Shown in pieces: positions 44,887-52,692 of a DNA stretch of 64,000 nt (positions within the stretch are counted from its first letter, which is position 1; every line of letters begins with the position of its first letter). Origin of the DNA: Rhodococcus sp. RD6.2 (GTDB lineage: Bacteria > Actinomycetota > Actinomycetes > Mycobacteriales > Mycobacteriaceae); assembly GCF_001040705.1 (NCBI RefSeq), contig NZ_CVQP01000008.1, positions 180,209-244,208 on the forward strand, read 5' to 3'. Under the pieces are notes generated by a model. That model worked only from the letters and a program-made list of their open reading frames with translations, was not told the origin of the DNA and made no database searches. Position numbers and translations under genes: made by a program.

Positions 44887-45642
44887 ATGACAGCGGGACC
44901 AGGATCCGACGCCCTACGCCTCACAGCAGGCGCCGTCGCACGCGGTCTCGATGTCGCGGCCTGGTCGGGTCGCACCGCCCTCGGCGTCGTGCGTGCGGTT
45001 CCCGGCGCCGCAGGCGTGCTCGACACCCTCGCTGCTCGTGGTGACGACGCACTGCGTGCGGCGACCGAACTCGCCCGCGCCGCGCTCCGAACCGTGGTCC
45101 GCGAAGTCGTGGCCGCCGCGCTCCTCGAACTCGACCTGACCGCCATCGTCCGCGCACACGTCGACCTCGACGCCGTCGCCGAGGACATCGACGTCGACCG
45201 CATCGCCGCGCGACTGGACGTCGAGGCCGTGGTGGACCGGCTCGACCTCGACGCGATCGTCGACAGCGTCGACCTGCAACGGCAGATCGCACGGGTGGAC
45301 GTCGACGCGGTGGCGGCGACCCTCGACATCGCGGCGGTCGCGGACAGAGTCGACGTCGACGCGATCGCGGCCCGTCTCGACATGGATGCGATCATCGGTC
45401 GACTCGACCTGATCGGCCTCACGAACACGATCATCGACGAGGTCGATCTACCCCAGATCATCCGCGACTCGACCGGGTCGCTGTCGGAGGAGGCGGTACG
45501 CGGAGTGCGGAGTCAGGGCATGCAGGCCGACGACGCGGTTGCCGGGTTCGTGGGCCGCCTGTTCGGCCGCGAACGCCACGATCACGGGTATCCGACCGAC
45601 CTCGGGCAGGCATCCACGGAGAGCGGGGAGTCCGACCGGTGA
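44887..45642 (+). CDS. Nine-residue tandem-repeat protein of unknown function
   Basis: 251 residues, ATG with GGGAG upstream. Residues about 95-185 contain ten consecutive 9-residue units: VDLDAVAED, IDVDRIAAR, LDVEAVVDR, LDLDAIVDS, VDLQRQIAR, VDVDAVAAT, LDIAAVADR, VDVDAIAAR, LDMDAIIGR, LDLIGLTNT. The consensus is [LV]D[LVM][DE]A[IV][AV]xR. The regular hydrophobic spacing suggests a solenoid or a long amphipathic helix. The N-terminal part is Ala-rich and helical (SDALRLTAGAVARGLDVAAW), and the tail QADDAVAGFVGRLFGRERHDHG could touch a membrane. I recognise no named family. The stop overlaps the RDD gene by 4 nt, so the two act together. Confidence 0.75.
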   Translation: MTAGPGSDALRLTAGAVARGLDVAAWSGRTALGVVRAVPGAAGVLDTLAARGDDALRAATELARAALRTVVREVVAAALLELDLTAIVRAHVDLDAVAEDIDVDRIAARLDVEAVVDRLDLDAIVDSVDLQRQIARVDVDAVAATLDIAAVADRVDVDAIAARLDMDAIIGRLDLIGLTNTIIDEVDLPQIIRDSTGSLSEEAVRGVRSQGMQADDAVAGFVGRLFGRERHDHGYPTDLGQASTESGESDR

Positions 45643-46100
45643 CGCATGGAGTTCCCGAACGCCGGCCTGCGGGAATCGTGACCCGGGGTGTTGCCGCTGC
45701 GCTCGACCTCGGAGTGGTGCTCACCCTCCTCGGCGGCATCTACCTGAGTCTGGTCTTCCTCCGACTGCTGCTGTCGCCGCAGTCGTTCAGTTTCCCGGAG
45801 CCGCGGGTGCTGGCATCCATCTCGGCGTGGTTCGCGATGTCGTTCGCATACCTGACCGGATGCTGGGCCACCACGGGCCGGACCGTCGGGTCGCTCGCCA
45901 TGGGCGTTCGACTCACGACCCGCACGCACCTCCGTGTGGGGTGGATGCGTGCAGCACTACGCGCAGGCGCGTGCATCTTCTTCCCGGTCGGCCTGATCTG
46001 GGTCGCGATCGACCCGCGACGACGCTCGGTGCAGGACATCCTGCTCCGCACCGAGGTCGTCTACGACTGGCGTCAGGACCTGGACGCCGTCACGGTCTGA
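45639..46100 (+). CDS. RDD family membrane protein
   Basis: 153 residues, GTG start overlapping the repeat-protein stop. RDD features: PAGIVTRGVAAALDLGVVL with the Arg and Asp, TTGRTVGSLAMGVRL after helix 2, and AIDPRRRSVQDILLRTEVVY with the final R-DD-like block. About three membrane helices. RDD proteins include Na+/H+ exchange candidates but most are uncharacterised. Its 3' end overlaps the convergent beta-glucosidase gene by 28 nt. Confidence 0.85.
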   Translation: MTHGVPERRPAGIVTRGVAAALDLGVVLTLLGGIYLSLVFLRLLLSPQSFSFPEPRVLASISAWFAMSFAYLTGCWATTGRTVGSLAMGVRLTTRTHLRVGWMRAALRAGACIFFPVGLIWVAIDPRRRSVQDILLRTEVVYDWRQDLDAVTV

Positions 46101-47470
46101 CGCTGCGCGGCAATGAGATTGCGGAACCAGTGGTACGAGTCCTTCGGGGTCCGCTTCTGGGTCTCGAAGTCGACGTGCACGAGCCCGAACCGTTCCTGGT
46201 AGCCGGCTGCCCACTCGAAGTTGTCGAGGATCGACCAGACGAAGTAGCCGCGCACGTCGACGCCGTCGTCGATGGCCTGCTTGAGTGCGTGCAGGTGGTC
46301 GCGGTGGTAGTCGATCCGGCGCTGGTCGCGTACCCGGCCGTCGACGTCGGGGCCCGCGTCGTGGTACGAGGCACCGGACTCGGTGATGTAGATCGGGGGT
46401 AGTGCGTCGCCGTAGCGGTCGGCGAAGATCTGCACGATCTCACGCAGCCCGTCGGGGACGATCGGCCATCCGAAGTCGGTGCGGGGGTAACCCTCGAGCG
46501 CGACGGGCTGGAACGGCATTCCGGGAGGAAGGTCGACCTCGAGCACGCCGGTGCTGCCCTCGTCGGATGTCGGTGCGGCGATCACCGTCGGCTCGTAGTA
46601 GTTGATTCCGAACCAGTCCAGTGGCTGCGCAATGGTTTTCAGGTCGTCCTCGACCGGGCCTTGCAGGATCGCGGCCAGTTCCGGCGCCGAGTAGCTGCCG
46701 CGCAGGATCGGATCCGCAAACGTCCAGTTGACGATGTGGTCGTAGATTTCGGCAGCCTCCACGTCAGCATCCGAAGTGCTGGCGGCGTGCACCGGGGCGT
46801 GGTTGGACGCGATTCCGATGTTGCCGCATCCGGCCGACCGCAGCGCCTGTACCGCGAGTCCGTGCCCGAGGAGTTGGTGATGGGCCGCCTGCAGTGCGCC
46901 GAAACCGAGTGTCTGCCCGGGAGCGTGGACGCCGAGCGCGTGACCGTAGAGGGTGTGCACCACCGGCTCGTTGAGCGGCATCCACATTCGGACCCGGTCC
47001 CCCAGCCGGGCGCCCACGATGGCCGCGTAGTCGGCGAGGCGGGCCGCGGTGTCACGGTTGAGCCAGCCACCGGCGTCCTGCAGCGCCTGCGGGAGGTCCC
47101 AGTGGAACAGGGTGACAGCGGGTGCGACTCCTGCCGCGCACAGTTCGTCGATCAGCCGGTCGTAGAAGTCGAGTCCCTCGTCGTTGACCTCGCCGGAACC
47201 GCTCGGCAGCACCCGCGACCACGACACCGACAGTCGGTACGCGTCGACGCCGAGGTCACGCATCAGCGCGACGTCCTCCGGGTAGCGGTGGTAGTGATCC
47301 GTCGCCGCCGCACCAGTCTCCTGGCGTGCGATCACGCCGGGTCGCGTGCAGAATTCGTCCCAGATCGACGGGCCTCGCCCGCCGAGGTCGGCGGCTCCCT
47401 CGATCTGGTACGCGGCTGCAGCCACGCCCCACAGGAAACCGGGAGGGAACATCGGGTCGGCGTTCGTCAT
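46073..47470 (-). CDS. Glycoside hydrolase family 1 beta-glucosidase
   Basis: 465 residues, cytoplasmic. Start MTNADPMFPPGFLWGVAAAAYQIEGA (residues 1-26) is the usual GH1 opening. Acid/base Glu in MPLNEPVVHT, nucleophile Glu in YITESGASYHD (TESG instead of the more common TENG), and WSILDNFEWAAGYQERFGLVHVD, split at its Pro-free core as WSILDNFEWAAG and ERFGLVHVD. All key residues are present. Hydrolyses beta-glucosides or related sugars. Divergent from an MFS gene with a palindrome between them. Confidence 0.94.
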   Translation of the reverse strand: MTNADPMFPPGFLWGVAAAAYQIEGAADLGGRGPSIWDEFCTRPGVIARQETGAAATDHYHRYPEDVALMRDLGVDAYRLSVSWSRVLPSGSGEVNDEGLDFYDRLIDELCAAGVAPAVTLFHWDLPQALQDAGGWLNRDTAARLADYAAIVGARLGDRVRMWMPLNEPVVHTLYGHALGVHAPGQTLGFGALQAAHHQLLGHGLAVQALRSAGCGNIGIASNHAPVHAASTSDADVEAAEIYDHIVNWTFADPILRGSYSAPELAAILQGPVEDDLKTIAQPLDWFGINYYEPTVIAAPTSDEGSTGVLEVDLPPGMPFQPVALEGYPRTDFGWPIVPDGLREIVQIFADRYGDALPPIYITESGASYHDAGPDVDGRVRDQRRIDYHRDHLHALKQAIDDGVDVRGYFVWSILDNFEWAAGYQERFGLVHVDFETQKRTPKDSYHWFRNLIAAQRQTVTASRS

Positions 47471-47490
47471 GAGGCGAGTCTCGCCTTTTC

Positions 47491-47506
47491 CTGGACGCAC
47501 GTCCAG
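47491..47506. promoter_or_regulatory. Palindrome between beta-glucosidase and MFS genes
   Basis: CTGGACG-CA-CGTCCAG is a perfect 7+2+7 dyad, 20 nt upstream of the beta-glucosidase start and 60 nt upstream of the MFS start. Its form suits a TetR- or LacI-type operator. No regulator gene is adjacent. Confidence 0.6.
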
Positions 47507-47566
47507 TGTGATGCTTGAATTCGTGGACACGCCCACGCGGGCCCGGCGAAAGTACCGACACAGGAC

Positions 47567-48763
47567 ATGACCGAACCCACTTCAGTTTCGCGCACCGCCC
47601 GTGTGGCGGCCGCAACGGCGTTCGCGCTGCAGGGCTTCTTCCTGGCGGTCCTGCTCACCCAACTCCCCCAGATCAAGGACAAGTTCGGATTCTCCGACAC
47701 CACCATCGTCATCGCGGTGGTGACCGTGTCCCTGGTGGCGGGCGTCGGCAGTGTCATCGCCGAACTCGTCGCGACCAGGACCTCGAGCCGGACGACGCTC
47801 CGGCTCGGGCTGGCGGTCGTCGCGGTTGCCGGTGTCGGGATCGCACTGTCCCAGGGAGTCGTCGCCTTCTTCGCCGGATTCGCGGTGTACGGAATCGGAC
47901 TCGGCATGATCGACGCCGCCGCGAACATGCAGGCGGTCGCGATCCAGCACCGGTACGGGCGCTCGATCCTGTCGTCCTTCCATGCGGTGTGGAGCGTCGG
48001 CGCCATCGTCGGCGCGCTGTTCGTCTCGGTCTGCGCCGGCCTCGACATCGGGCTCGGCGTGACGCTCCTGATCGGGGCCGCGGTCGTCGCCGCGGGAGCC
48101 GTGGCGTTGGGCCCCCGGCTCCTCGTCACCGGGCACGAGCACGTCGTCGCGCCGACCACCCCACTGTCCGTGCCGATGCGGCCGTTCCTCGCGCTCGGCG
48201 CGGCGATGGCACTGTTCTTCGCGATCGACTTCAGCGTCGGCAACTGGTCCGCCCTCTACCTGACGGACGTGCTGCTGGCCAGCACGAGCACCGCTGCCCT
48301 CGGCGTCGCCGCCTACCAGGGCGCCGGACTCGTCTCGCGCCTCACCGGCGACCTCTGGGTCCGCCGGTACGGCGAGATCGCGGTGGTCCGCGTCGGAGCC
48401 GCGATCGGCGCCGTCGGCATGCTCGTCGTCGTGACGGCAACCGGCCCGGCCATGGCGATTGCGGGATTCCTGGTCGTCGGTCTCGGCGTGCCCATCGTCG
48501 CGCCACTGTGTTTCAGCGCCGCAGGCCACCTCACACCACCGGAGCAGACCGACGCCGTCATCGCACGCCTGAACCTCTTCAACTACGCCGGGACCGTCAT
48601 CGGTGGCGGCGTCGTCGGTGCCGTCGCGGCGGTGTCGAACCTACGAGTCGGCTTCCTCGTCCCACTCGCGTTCGCGATCCTGCTGATCATCCTGGCGCCC
48701 GCGTTCCGGCCACACGTGGCCATCACAGGCGAGGTACCGGAGTCCGCCGACCGAACCGGCTAG
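47567..48763 (+). CDS. MFS transporter
   Basis: 398 residues, about 12 helices, ATG with AGGAC upstream. Early segment AFALQGFFLAVLLTQLPQIKD and the mid segment FSAAGHLTPPEQTDAVIARLN resemble the branch that includes sugar-efflux and YbjJ-like MFS proteins. The divergent position with a beta-glucosidase suggests a role in sugar or glycoside transport, but the substrate cannot be read from the sequence. Confidence 0.88.
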   Translation: MTEPTSVSRTARVAAATAFALQGFFLAVLLTQLPQIKDKFGFSDTTIVIAVVTVSLVAGVGSVIAELVATRTSSRTTLRLGLAVVAVAGVGIALSQGVVAFFAGFAVYGIGLGMIDAAANMQAVAIQHRYGRSILSSFHAVWSVGAIVGALFVSVCAGLDIGLGVTLLIGAAVVAAGAVALGPRLLVTGHEHVVAPTTPLSVPMRPFLALGAAMALFFAIDFSVGNWSALYLTDVLLASTSTAALGVAAYQGAGLVSRLTGDLWVRRYGEIAVVRVGAAIGAVGMLVVVTATGPAMAIAGFLVVGLGVPIVAPLCFSAAGHLTPPEQTDAVIARLNLFNYAGTVIGGGVVGAVAAVSNLRVGFLVPLAFAILLIILAPAFRPHVAITGEVPESADRTG

Positions 48764-48778
48764 TGGTTGACTGGCCCC

Positions 48779-49210
48779 ATGCCGAACTGGGGCTGGCTCA
48801 TCGTGGTGCTGATACTTGTGGACCTCGCGGTTCTGACGACGTGGCTTCTGACGCGGCGTTCGCAATCCGCGGCCAAGCAGGCGTCGCCACACGGCCTCCT
48901 CGCGAATCTCGACCTCGACACCAGGGACCGCATCGAACGGCTCGTCGCCGACCACAAGAAGGTCCACGCCATCACCGTGCTGCGGGAGCGAACCGGTCTC
49001 GGCCTCGCCGCGGCCAAGGCGGCGATCGACGCCGTCGAGCGCGGCGAGTGGGTGCCCACTGCGGGCAATCCCCCTGCCGACTGGCACGAGCTCGAACCGG
49101 AACTCAAGAGCCTGAAGGCCGCCGGCCATCCCGACAAGGCAGCCAAGCTGCTCCGCGACCGAACCGGCATGGGGCTGCGCGAAGCGAAGGACGCGGTGAA
49201 TCAGCTGTGA
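48779..49210 (+). CDS. Membrane-anchored protein with two ribosomal L7/L12 C-terminal-like motifs
   Basis: 143 residues from the ATG at 48779; a TTG at 48767 is in frame. One membrane helix (about 5-25), then two copies of an L7/L12-CTD-like helix-loop-helix: VLRERTGLGLAAAKAAID (about 69-86) and LLRDRTGMGLREAKDAVN (about 124-141). In ribosomal L7/L12 the corresponding segment contacts translation factors. Residues between the copies form a short linker with WHELEPELKSLKAAGHPDKA. The stop overlaps the GNAT gene by 4 nt. Function unknown. Confidence 0.8.
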   Translation: MPNWGWLIVVLILVDLAVLTTWLLTRRSQSAAKQASPHGLLANLDLDTRDRIERLVADHKKVHAITVLRERTGLGLAAAKAAIDAVERGEWVPTAGNPPADWHELEPELKSLKAAGHPDKAAKLLRDRTGMGLREAKDAVNQL

Positions 49211-49734
49211 CCGTCACCGTTGCCGACGCCACGCCGGCCGACGCCGCCGAACTCGCCGCCGTCGCCGCCGTCACCTTCCCGCTCGCCTGCCCGCCGTCCG
49301 TCACCACCGAGGACGTCGCGGACTTCCTCGCAACCGTGCTGTCGAGCGCCCGCTTCTCCGAGTACCTCGAGGCCTCCGATCGTGCGGTGCTCAAAGCCGT
49401 CGTCGCCGACCGGATCGTCGGATACGCGATGCTCGTCGACGGCGTGAGCGACGCCGATGTGCGCGCAGCGCTCACCGCTCTCCCCACCGTCGAGCTGAGC
49501 AAGCTGTACGTCCTGCCCGACCACCACGGCGAGGGCGTCTCGCACATGCTGATGGACGCGGCGATCGAGCGCGTCCGCACTCGGGGAGCAGCGGGCCTGT
49601 GGCTCGGCGTCAACCAGGAGAACGTTCGCGCCCAGCGCTTCTACACGAAGCAGGACTTCGAACGCGTCGGCACCAAGCGGTTCCAGGTCGGCGACCAACT
49701 GCACCACGACTTCGTGATGCAGCGGACCTTCTAG
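49207..49734 (+). CDS. GNAT-family N-acetyltransferase
   Basis: 175 residues from the GTG at 49207. The acetyl-CoA region is VELSKLYVLPDHHGEGVSHMLMD, readable as ELSKLYVLPDHHGEGVS, with the C-terminal GLWLGVNQENVRAQRFYTKQ and DFERVGTKRFQVG typical of GNAT enzymes. N-terminal DATPADAAELAAVAAVTFPLA. Homologous in position to Rv2669. Acceptor unknown. The stop codon and the stop of the convergent gene share CTAG. Confidence 0.88.
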   Translation: MTVTVADATPADAAELAAVAAVTFPLACPPSVTTEDVADFLATVLSSARFSEYLEASDRAVLKAVVADRIVGYAMLVDGVSDADVRAALTALPTVELSKLYVLPDHHGEGVSHMLMDAAIERVRTRGAAGLWLGVNQENVRAQRFYTKQDFERVGTKRFQVGDQLHHDFVMQRTF

Positions 49735-50789
49735 CGGGCCGCCAGCTTCGGGTGCGCACGACCGGCCATCAGCGGAAGATCCAGGTACGTCTTGATTCCG
49801 GGGTCGGCGCGGCACACGTACGGCACCGAGTTCACGAGGTGGTTGGCGGTGGCGACGATGCCGGGATTCGGATCACCCACCTTCTCGATGGCATCCGAGT
49901 TGAAGCCGGTGAAGGTCATGAGCGAACTCGGGGTGCCCTCGATCTCGACCTCGTAGCGCTCGCCTGCGGACCCGAGCGTCCACGGCGGATCGAGATTCTC
50001 CTCCCCCATCAACCAGTTCACGGCGACCCGCGCGACGGAATTGTCGTCGATGACCGCATCCCACTGGAACCGTTGCGCCGCAACGGATCCTGGATCGATG
50101 ACGCCGAGCGGACTGTCGATCGGCGCGGTGGCGACCGCGATGTCGTGACCGGTGCGGATCTCGGCGTCGGGGTCGAATCCCATGCCGTCGAGGATCAGCC
50201 GGAGCGACTGCGTGAACCCGCCCGTGAGCAGGCCGAGCATCGGGCCGTCCTGCGCCTCCTCCACCGTGCCGCCGAATCTCATGATCCACCGCAGCACGTC
50301 GGGCGCAGCGTAGCCGCGAAGATCCGAGAACTCCTCGGCCCGCACGAACGTCACTGCCGACGTCATCGCCGAGAGCGCCAGCGGGAAGAGGTCGGTGATG
50401 CCACCCGGGTCGATGCCGGTGCCGTGCAACGTGACCCCGGCGTCGCGGGCCGTCTGGTCGAGTGCGGCGTCCCGCTCGGACGGCCGGAACCAGCCGAGCG
50501 GGGTCACGACGTTCTTCCCCGACGCGAGGAGCGCCGCGACGACCTTCTTGTCCGCGACGAGGGGCGTGTAGATCACACAGTCCGCATCGAGAGCGAGAAT
50601 GTCCTCCGCGCTGGTGGTCGCGCGGACGCCGACGGGGTCACCTCCGACGAGTTCGCCGATGTCGCGGCCGTCCTTGTCGTCGGAGTGCACCCAGCATCCG
50701 ACGAGATCGATGTCCGGATGTAGCAGCGCCCCCCGGATCGCCGCGGTCCCGACCCCACCCGTCGCCCACTGCACCACACGAAACGTCAT
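49731..50789 (-). CDS. DapB/2,4-diaminopentanoate dehydrogenase-like NAD(P)-dependent oxidoreductase
   Basis: 352 residues. Rossmann start MTFRVVQWATGGVGTAAIR with the glycine-rich turn, CVIYTPLVADKKVVAALLAS and GTGIDPGGITDLFPL. This matches the family annotated as dihydrodipicolinate reductase-like or DAPDH in actinobacteria, not the true DapB of lysine synthesis, which is shorter. Natural substrate unknown; an amine or steroid-related compound has been suggested for relatives. Overlaps the GNAT gene by 4 nt at its 3' end. Confidence 0.8.
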   Translation of the reverse strand: MTFRVVQWATGGVGTAAIRGALLHPDIDLVGCWVHSDDKDGRDIGELVGGDPVGVRATTSAEDILALDADCVIYTPLVADKKVVAALLASGKNVVTPLGWFRPSERDAALDQTARDAGVTLHGTGIDPGGITDLFPLALSAMTSAVTFVRAEEFSDLRGYAAPDVLRWIMRFGGTVEEAQDGPMLGLLTGGFTQSLRLILDGMGFDPDAEIRTGHDIAVATAPIDSPLGVIDPGSVAAQRFQWDAVIDDNSVARVAVNWLMGEENLDPPWTLGSAGERYEVEIEGTPSSLMTFTGFNSDAIEKVGDPNPGIVATANHLVNSVPYVCRADPGIKTYLDLPLMAGRAHPKLAAR

Positions 50790-50820
50790 GGCGCAGATGG
50801 TAGGGGCGGTTCCGCCGTGC

Positions 50821-50860
50821 GTGAGTCCTTTCGGCCCCGATGCGGACCGAAAGGATTCAC
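50821..50860 (-). terminator. Hairpin after the ZapE-like ATPase gene
   Basis: GTGAGTCCTTTCGG pairs with CCGAAAGGATTCAC (one mismatch) over a 12-nt loop. It lies 8 nt past the ATPase stop on its transcribed strand. Confidence 0.6.
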
Positions 50861-50867
50861 GGATGAG

Positions 50868-51881
50868 CTAGGCCGGAACCTCGAAACGCGACAGCGCGAG
50901 CAGACGCGAGGTGGCGCGCAGGTACTTCTTCTTGTAGCCGCCCGCGAGCATCTCGGGGGTGAAGATCTCGTCGAGCTTCGCACCGGACACGGTGACCGGG
51001 ATGCTGGCGTCGTAGAGACGGTCCGCGAGCACGACGAGACGCAGTGCCACCGACTGGTCCTGTGCGGGGTGCACGCCGTCGAGGAACACCGCGGTGACGT
51101 CCTGGATCAGCTTGTTGTAGCGCGACGGATGCAGGGTGCTCAGGTGCACGCACAGCTCGTCGAAATTATCGAGGGTGGCGCCGGGGGTCGACTCCGCGCG
51201 CTCGCGCAGATCCTCCGACGAGATCGGCTCCGGGGCGGGCGGAAGGTCGCGGTGGCGGTAGTCGGGGCCGTCGACGCGGATGGTCTCGAAGATCGAGCCG
51301 AGCTTCTTGATCTCGCGCAGGAAGTCCTGGGCCGCGAAGCGACCCTCACCGAGCTGACCGGGCAGGGTGTTCGACGTCGCGACGATGGACACGCCGCGCG
51401 CGGACAGTTCGGTCAGCAGCCGCGAGACCAGCATGGTGTCGCCCGGATCGTCGAGCTCGAACTCGTCGATGCACAGCACGCTGTGCGAGGACAGCTGCTC
51501 GACGGCGTTGTTGAAGCCGAGCGCGCCGACGACGTGGGTGAGTTCGACGAACGTACCGAACGCCTTCGGGCTGGGCGAGCTGTGGAAGATCGACGCGAGC
51601 AGGTGCGTCTTGCCGACGCCGAATCCGCCGTCCAGATAGAGGCCAGCGCCGGTGGAGGGCGCCTTCTTGCCGAACAGGCCGCGGCGTCCGCCGGCCCGGA
51701 TCTTCGCAACCTTGCCCGAGAACTCCTCGGCCTTGGCAACTGCAGCGGCCTGGCTCGGTTCGTTCGGATCGGGGATGTAGGAGGCGAAACTCACCTCGTC
51801 GAACATGGCGGGCGGGACCATCTGGGCAATCAGTTGGTCGGCAAGGACCACGGGATTGCGATCGACAAGGCGCTGCGGCAT
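50868..51881 (-). CDS. zapE: AFG1/ZapE-like AAA ATPase
   Basis: 337 residues. Walker A GGFGVGKTHLLASIFH, Walker B VLCIDEFELDDPGD, sensor IVATSNTLPGQLGEGRFA. N-terminus PQRLVDRNPVVLADQLIAQM. The family (E. coli ZapE, mitochondrial AFG1/LACE1) assists cell division or protein quality control. Mycobacterial homologue Rv2670c in the same order, divergent from the RibD-like gene with a 34-nt gap, so the promoters overlap. Confidence 0.92.
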   Translation of the reverse strand: MPQRLVDRNPVVLADQLIAQMVPPAMFDEVSFASYIPDPNEPSQAAAVAKAEEFSGKVAKIRAGGRRGLFGKKAPSTGAGLYLDGGFGVGKTHLLASIFHSSPSPKAFGTFVELTHVVGALGFNNAVEQLSSHSVLCIDEFELDDPGDTMLVSRLLTELSARGVSIVATSNTLPGQLGEGRFAAQDFLREIKKLGSIFETIRVDGPDYRHRDLPPAPEPISSEDLRERAESTPGATLDNFDELCVHLSTLHPSRYNKLIQDVTAVFLDGVHPAQDQSVALRLVVLADRLYDASIPVTVSGAKLDEIFTPEMLAGGYKKKYLRATSRLLALSRFEVPA

Positions 51882-51915
51882 GTAAACAGCGTATCTACGT
51901 GCTGTTATCGACACT

Positions 51916-52689
51916 ATGCGCGCTATCGATAATGAGGGATTCCTCACAACAGCTCACAGCCGGCTACACGACGACGAGATCCGCGAGCTGTACGCCTACC
52001 CAACGGATCCGAGCTCGCCGTGGATCCGAATGAACTTCGTCTCCAGTATCGACGGTGCGGTCACGTCCGACGGTACATCCGGGGCGCTCGGCACGCCCGC
52101 GGATCGGCGGCTTTTCACACTTCTCCGCGAACTCTCCGATGTCGTGGTCGTGGGCGCGGGCACGGTCCGATCCGAGAACTACGGCGGCGCGAAGCCCGAC
52201 GCCGCCACCAGGGACCGCCGCCTCGCCCGTGGTCAGGCGCCGGTTCCCCCGATCGCCGTCGTCACCACCAGCGCGCACATCGACCCCCGGAGCAGGCTGC
52301 TCACGGACACGGTTGTGCCACCGATCGTGATCACCGGCCGGGCCGCGCCCGAAGACCGGGTGCAGGCGCTCGTCGCGGCCGGCGCCGACGTGGTGACGGT
52401 TGCCGACGACGCCGTCCCGACCTCGGCGTTGCTGGCCGCGCTTGCGGAGCGAAACCTGAATCGCGTGCTCTGCGAGGGGGGCCCGAGCCTCTTCGGGCAA
52501 TTGCTGCGGGACGACGCCGTCGACGAACTGTGTCTGACGACGTCACCGATGCTCGTTGCGGGAGGCGCGGGACGGATCGCGTCGTCCCCTGCGTCGTCAC
52601 CGAGGCCGATGCGACGCGCCCACGTGCTCGCCGACGACGACGGCACGATCCTGACCCGCTGGGTGCGAGAGCGACCTGGCAGGCTGTGA
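51916..52689 (+). CDS. RibD C-terminal-domain pyrimidine reductase-like protein
   Basis: 257 residues. RibD-C/DHFR-like fold: WIRMNFVSSIDGAVTSDG, VVVVGAGTVRSENYGG and LCEGGPSLFGQLLRDD with the NADPH-site residues. There is no deaminase domain. Mycobacterial homologue Rv2671 has been tied to dihydrofolate reductase-like activity when overproduced, as I recall; the normal substrate may be a riboflavin intermediate or dihydrofolate. Confidence 0.9.
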   Translation: MRAIDNEGFLTTAHSRLHDDEIRELYAYPTDPSSPWIRMNFVSSIDGAVTSDGTSGALGTPADRRLFTLLRELSDVVVVGAGTVRSENYGGAKPDAATRDRRLARGQAPVPPIAVVTTSAHIDPRSRLLTDTVVPPIVITGRAAPEDRVQALVAAGADVVTVADDAVPTSALLAALAERNLNRVLCEGGPSLFGQLLRDDAVDELCLTTSPMLVAGGAGRIASSPASSPRPMRRAHVLADDDGTILTRWVRERPGRL

Positions 52690-52692
52690 CGC

